Assembly (NCBI GenBank): GCA_025966335.1
Contig: JAICRS010000048.1
Location: 1 to 15,207 of the forward strand
From: Nocardioidaceae bacterium
Lineage (GTDB): Bacteria; Actinomycetota; Actinomycetes; Propionibacteriales; Nocardioidaceae
DNA: 15,207 nt
Direction of reading: 5' to 3'
A program made the translations under genes and the position numbers. Under the pieces are notes generated by a model. That model did no database searches and was not told the DNA's origin. It saw only the letters and a list, made by a program, of their open reading frames with translations. Below, in pieces: positions 12,422 to 15,207 of this stretch; the stretch's first letter is position 1, and each line of letters starts with the position of its first letter.

Positions 12422-14293
12422 ATGGATTCGACAGGCTCACGGCACCCGATGACGGGCAACCGCATGGACCCCGCCGAGGAGGTCGGTCCGCACGGCTTCG
12501 AGACCCACGAGTACGACGTGGTGGTGATCGGTGCGGGCGGGGCCGGGCTGCGTGCTGCGATCGCGGCGCATGACGCGGGCGCGCGCGTGGCGATCGTGTG
12601 CAAGTCGCTGCTCGGCAAGGCGCACACGGTGATGGCCGAGGGCGGGATCGCCGCCGCGATGGGCAACGTCTACGCCGACGACAACTGGCAGGTGCACTTC
12701 CGCGACACCATGCGCGGCGGGAAGATGCTCAACAACTGGCGGATGGCGCAGCTGCACGCGCAGGAGGCACCCGAGCGCGTCCTCGAGCTCGAGGAGTGGG
12801 GAGCGCTGTTCGACCGCACCAAGGACGGGCTGATCTCGCAGCGCGACTTCGGCGGACACCGCTACGCGCGGTTGGCGCACGTGGGGGACCGGACCGGCCT
12901 GGAGATGATCCGCACCCTGCAGCAGCGAGCCGTCGCCCTGGGCATCGACGTGTTCATGGAGTGCACGGTCACGAAGGTCTTCCGGGACGGGGGACGGGTC
13001 AGCGGCGCCTTCGGCTACTGGCGGGAGACCGGTCGCTTCGTGGTCTTCAGCACCCCGTCCGTCGTACTCGCCACCGGCGGGATCGGGAAGTCCTACCAGG
13101 TCACCTCGAACTCGTGGGAGTACACCGGCGACGGGCACGCGCTGGCGATGCGCACCGGGGCCAGCCTGATCAACATGGAGTTCGTCCAGTTCCACCCGAC
13201 CGGCATGGTGTGGCCGCCGTCGGTGAAGGGGATCCTGGTCACCGAGTCGGTCCGCGGTGACGGCGGGATCCTGCGGAACTCCGAGGGCGAGCGGTTCATG
13301 TTCAACTACATCCCGGAGTACTTCAAGTCCGAGACCGCCGACACCATCGAGGAGGCGGAGGGCTGGTACGAGGACAAGAAGAAGAACCGCCGCCCACCGG
13401 AGCTGCTGCCCCGCGACGAGGTGGCCCGCGCGATCAACTCCGAGATCAAGGCCGGCCGCGGATCACCGCACGGCGGGGTGTTCCTCGACATCGCCTCCCG
13501 CCGGAGCGCGGAGTTCATCCGGCGGCGGCTGCCCTCGATGTACCACCAGTTCAAGGAGCTCGCCGACGTCGACATCACCGCGGAGCCGATGGAGGTCGGC
13601 CCGACCTGCCACTACGTGATGGGCGGGGTCGAGGTCGACGCCGACACCGAGCAGTCGCTGGTCGAGGGGCTCTACGCCGCGGGTGAGGTCGCCGGCGGCA
13701 TGCACGGGTCGAACCGGCTCGGCGGCAACTCCCTCTCCGACCTGCTGGTGTTCGGTCGCCGGGCCGGCCACAACGCGGCGTACAACGCACAGAAGCTCAG
13801 CGGCAACCGCCCGGAGGTGCCGGAGGACGAGGTGAAGGCGGCCGCCGAGGCGGCGCTGGCGCCGTTCGCGAACCTGGAGGGCGAGGGTGGTGAGAACCCG
13901 TACACGATCCAGAAGGATCTCCAGGAGGTGATGCAGCGGCTGGTCGGCATCATCCGCAAGGAGGACGAGCTGCGGGAGTCGCTGGTCGAGATCGAGCGGC
14001 TGAAGGAGCGCGCGAAGCACCTGCGGGTCGAGGGGCACCGGCAGTACAACCCCGGCTGGCACCTCGCGCTGGACCTGGCCAACATGCTGGTCGTCTCCGA
14101 GTGCATCGCGAAGGCCGCCCTGGAACGGCAGGAGTCCCGCGGCGGGCACACCCGCGACGACTTCCCCGGACCCGACCCGGAGTGGGGCGCGAAGAACCTG
14201 GTGCTGACCCTGGACGGTGAGTCCGTGCAGCTGAAGCACCAGCCGCTGCCGACGATGCCCGACGAGCTCAAGCCGCTGTTCGAGGAGGCCTGA
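12422..14293 (+). CDS. sdhA: succinate dehydrogenase flavoprotein subunit
   Basis: SdhA oxidises succinate to fumarate on covalently bound FAD, on the cytoplasmic face of complex II. The 623-aa product has the dinucleotide-binding motif VVVIGAGGAGLRAA (33-46), and His68 in KAHTVMAEGG is the likely FAD attachment residue. Dicarboxylate and catalytic motifs include QFHPTGMVWPP, VTESVRGDGG (Arg proton shuttle) and CHYVMGGVEVD, with GGNSLSDLLVFGRRAG near the C-terminal part of the FAD domain. Length and style match the mycobacterial Sdh1 flavoprotein (Rv0248c). The ATG at 12422 abuts the sdhC stop, with GAGG 9 nt upstream. In-frame ATGs at 12449 and 12464 are alternatives, since the first 30 residues are not conserved-looking. 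sdhB overlaps its stop by 1 nt (TGATG). Confidence 0.96.
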   Translation: MDSTGSRHPMTGNRMDPAEEVGPHGFETHEYDVVVIGAGGAGLRAAIAAHDAGARVAIVCKSLLGKAHTVMAEGGIAAAMGNVYADDNWQVHFRDTMRGGKMLNNWRMAQLHAQEAPERVLELEEWGALFDRTKDGLISQRDFGGHRYARLAHVGDRTGLEMIRTLQQRAVALGIDVFMECTVTKVFRDGGRVSGAFGYWRETGRFVVFSTPSVVLATGGIGKSYQVTSNSWEYTGDGHALAMRTGASLINMEFVQFHPTGMVWPPSVKGILVTESVRGDGGILRNSEGERFMFNYIPEYFKSETADTIEEAEGWYEDKKKNRRPPELLPRDEVARAINSEIKAGRGSPHGGVFLDIASRRSAEFIRRRLPSMYHQFKELADVDITAEPMEVGPTCHYVMGGVEVDADTEQSLVEGLYAAGEVAGGMHGSNRLGGNSLSDLLVFGRRAGHNAAYNAQKLSGNRPEVPEDEVKAAAEAALAPFANLEGEGGENPYTIQKDLQEVMQRLVGIIRKEDELRESLVEIERLKERAKHLRVEGHRQYNPGWHLALDLANMLVVSECIAKAALERQESRGGHTRDDFPGPDPEWGAKNLVLTLDGESVQLKHQPLPTMPDELKPLFEEA

Positions 14294-15066
14294 TGGGCTA
14301 CGACCTGAAGATGCGAATCTGGCGCGGCGACGCGGACGGCGGTGACCTCGGTGACTTCACCGTGGCCGTCGAGGAGGGCGAGGTCGTCCTCGACGCGATC
14401 CACCGGATCCAGGCGACCCAGGCCGGGGACCTCGCGGTGCGGTGGAACTGCAAGGCCGGCAAGTGCGGCTCGTGCAGCGCGGAGGTCAACGGCCGGCCGC
14501 GGCTGATGTGCATGACCCGGCTGTCGGACTTCGAGGAGTCGGAGACGATCACGGTCACCCCGGTGCGGACCTTCCCGGTGATCCGCGACCTGGTCACCGA
14601 CGTGTCCTACAACTACGAGAAGGCCAAGCAGGTGCCCGCGTTCGCGCCGACCCCGCGCGACCCGGACGGCAAGCGGCGGATGATGCAGGAGGACGTCGAG
14701 CGCGGCCAAGAGTTCCGCAAGTGCATCGAGTGCTTCCTGTGCCAGGACGTCTGCCACGTGATCCGCGACCACGAGGACAACAAGCCGGCGTTCGCCGGGC
14801 CCCGGTTCTTCCTGCGCTATGCGGAGCTGGACATGCACCCGCTGGACACGAACGACCGGCGCAAGCTCGCCCAGGAGGCCGCCGGGATCGGGATGTGCAA
14901 CATCACGAAGTGCTGCACCGAGGTCTGCCCGGAGAACATCCACATCACCGACAACGCGATCATCCCGATGAAGGAGCGCGTCGCCGACCGCAAGTACGAC
15001 CCGGTGGTGTGGCTCGGCTCCAAGATCTTCCGGCGCGGCGACCCCGCCGCCCGCACCGAGGTGTAG
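14293..15066 (+). CDS. sdhB: succinate dehydrogenase iron-sulfur subunit
   Basis: SdhB carries electrons from FAD to the membrane anchor through three iron-sulfur clusters. The 257-aa product has the plant-type ferredoxin ligands Cys53, Cys58, Cys61 and Cys73 for [2Fe-2S]. A C-terminal bacterial ferredoxin domain has CIECFLCQDVC (Cys144, 147, 150, 154) and CNITKCCTEVCPE (Cys202, 207, 208, 212) for the [4Fe-4S] and [3Fe-4S] clusters. Which cysteine of the adjacent pair 207/208 is a ligand cannot be decided by eye. The ATG at 14293 overlaps the sdhA stop as TGATG, and GAGGAGG (14282-14288) provides a strong ribosome binding site. It is the last gene of the operon and is followed by a 15-bp inverted repeat. 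Size matches Rv0247c-type SdhB. Confidence 0.96.
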   Translation: MGYDLKMRIWRGDADGGDLGDFTVAVEEGEVVLDAIHRIQATQAGDLAVRWNCKAGKCGSCSAEVNGRPRLMCMTRLSDFEESETITVTPVRTFPVIRDLVTDVSYNYEKAKQVPAFAPTPRDPDGKRRMMQEDVERGQEFRKCIECFLCQDVCHVIRDHEDNKPAFAGPRFFLRYAELDMHPLDTNDRRKLAQEAAGIGMCNITKCCTEVCPENIHITDNAIIPMKERVADRKYDPVVWLGSKIFRRGDPAARTEV

Positions 15067-15072
15067 CCGAGT

Positions 15073-15114
15073 TGTCAGACGTGGTGACCGTTCTGACGCT
15101 CACCACGTCTGACA
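15073..15114 (+). terminator. 15-bp perfect inverted repeat after sdhB
   Basis: TGTCAGACGTGGTGA (15073-15087) and its exact reverse complement (15100-15114) flank a 12-nt loop, only 6 nt after the sdhB stop. Such a stem would be very stable in RNA and probably ends the sdh operon. No U-tract follows. The loop also carries TCTGAC (15092-15097), the same six bases as in the right arm (15108-15113), so a minor alternative pairing with the left arm is possible. Confidence 0.65.
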
Positions 15115-15139
15115 GGTCGGGGACGGAGGTACGACGAAC

Positions 15140-15207
15140 ATGGCGGATCTGCTCTCCCAGGACGAGATCGACCAGGCCCTCAACGGCGAGCTCACGCAGT
15201 GGTCCCA
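15140..15207 (+). CDS. probable pterin-4a-carbinolamine dehydratase (5' end only)
   Basis: Only 22 complete codons are present. The sequence MADLLSQDEIDQALNGELTQW matches the usual N-terminus of 4a-hydroxytetrahydrobiopterin dehydratase (PhhB/DCoH family), in which an LLS-DEEI-type start leads to a helix and a conserved Trp. That enzyme dehydrates the pterin product of aromatic amino acid hydroxylases, or acts in molybdopterin-related or folate side pathways. GGAGG (15125-15129) lies 10 nt before the ATG, a long but usable spacing. The catalytic histidines are outside the window, so the call rests on a short match. Confidence 0.55.
   Translation, partial: MADLLSQDEIDQALNGELTQWS

Noticed and set aside
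1..15207. Mobile element, prophage, CRISPR or biosynthetic gene cluster
   Set aside because: No transposase, integrase, direct-repeat array, tRNA or large synthase is present, and composition is even across the window.

Overview
The window is a compact, high-GC stretch (15.2 kb, essentially no gene-free interval above 130 bp) with the codon bias, GTG starts and short spacings of an actinobacterium. A Nocardioides-like (Propionibacteriales) origin is my best guess. It rests on the Rv0249c-type succinate dehydrogenase anchor, the pheA/DUF4446/serS/HAD neighbourhood and the general sequence style; I could not run a search to confirm it. Nothing looks mobile: no transposase, integrase, CRISPR, tRNA or rRNA was seen.

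Layout. (1) Positions 1-3423, minus strand, read right to left: larB and larC (nickel-pincer nucleotide cofactor synthesis, GTGA overlap), a Gdt1/UPF0016 cation transporter 6 nt after larC, then arginine deiminase arcA, which runs off the left edge. (2) Positions 3456-4852, plus strand: prephenate dehydratase pheA and a small membrane-anchored DUF4446 protein. pheA diverges from larB across only 32 bp. (3) Positions 4879-7569, minus strand: a C45-family Ntn acyltransferase/hydrolase and a fused PAP2 phosphatase/diacylglycerol-kinase-like protein. (4) Positions 7693-11257, plus strand: serS, two adjacent Cof-type HAD phosphatases and a uridine-kinase-like P-loop protein. (5) Positions 11342-15066, plus strand: a succinate dehydrogenase operon, made of an unrecognised 91-aa protein, sdhC (fused anchor), sdhA and sdhB. 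The operon is preceded by a CRP/GlxR-like palindrome and followed by a 15-bp perfect inverted repeat. (6) Positions 15140 onward: the start of a probable pterin-4a-carbinolamine dehydratase.

How it works together. Most genes are housekeeping: phenylalanine synthesis, seryl-tRNA charging, the TCA cycle/respiratory chain and arginine catabolism. The regulatory pattern stands out. Seven genes have a TANNNT -10 element ending 6-8 nt before the start codon, as expected for leaderless transcripts. Two of these, larB and pheA, share one 32-bp divergent gap. The sdh operon is the exception, with strong Shine-Dalgarno sites and a GTGA-N6-TCAC palindrome next to the ribosome binding site.

No clearly novel defence, mobile or biosynthetic system is visible. 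The best leads are the larB-larC-Gdt1 coupling, the small protein leading the sdh operon, the Cys/His-rich SdhC, the PAP2-DAGK fusion and the regulatory palindromes.
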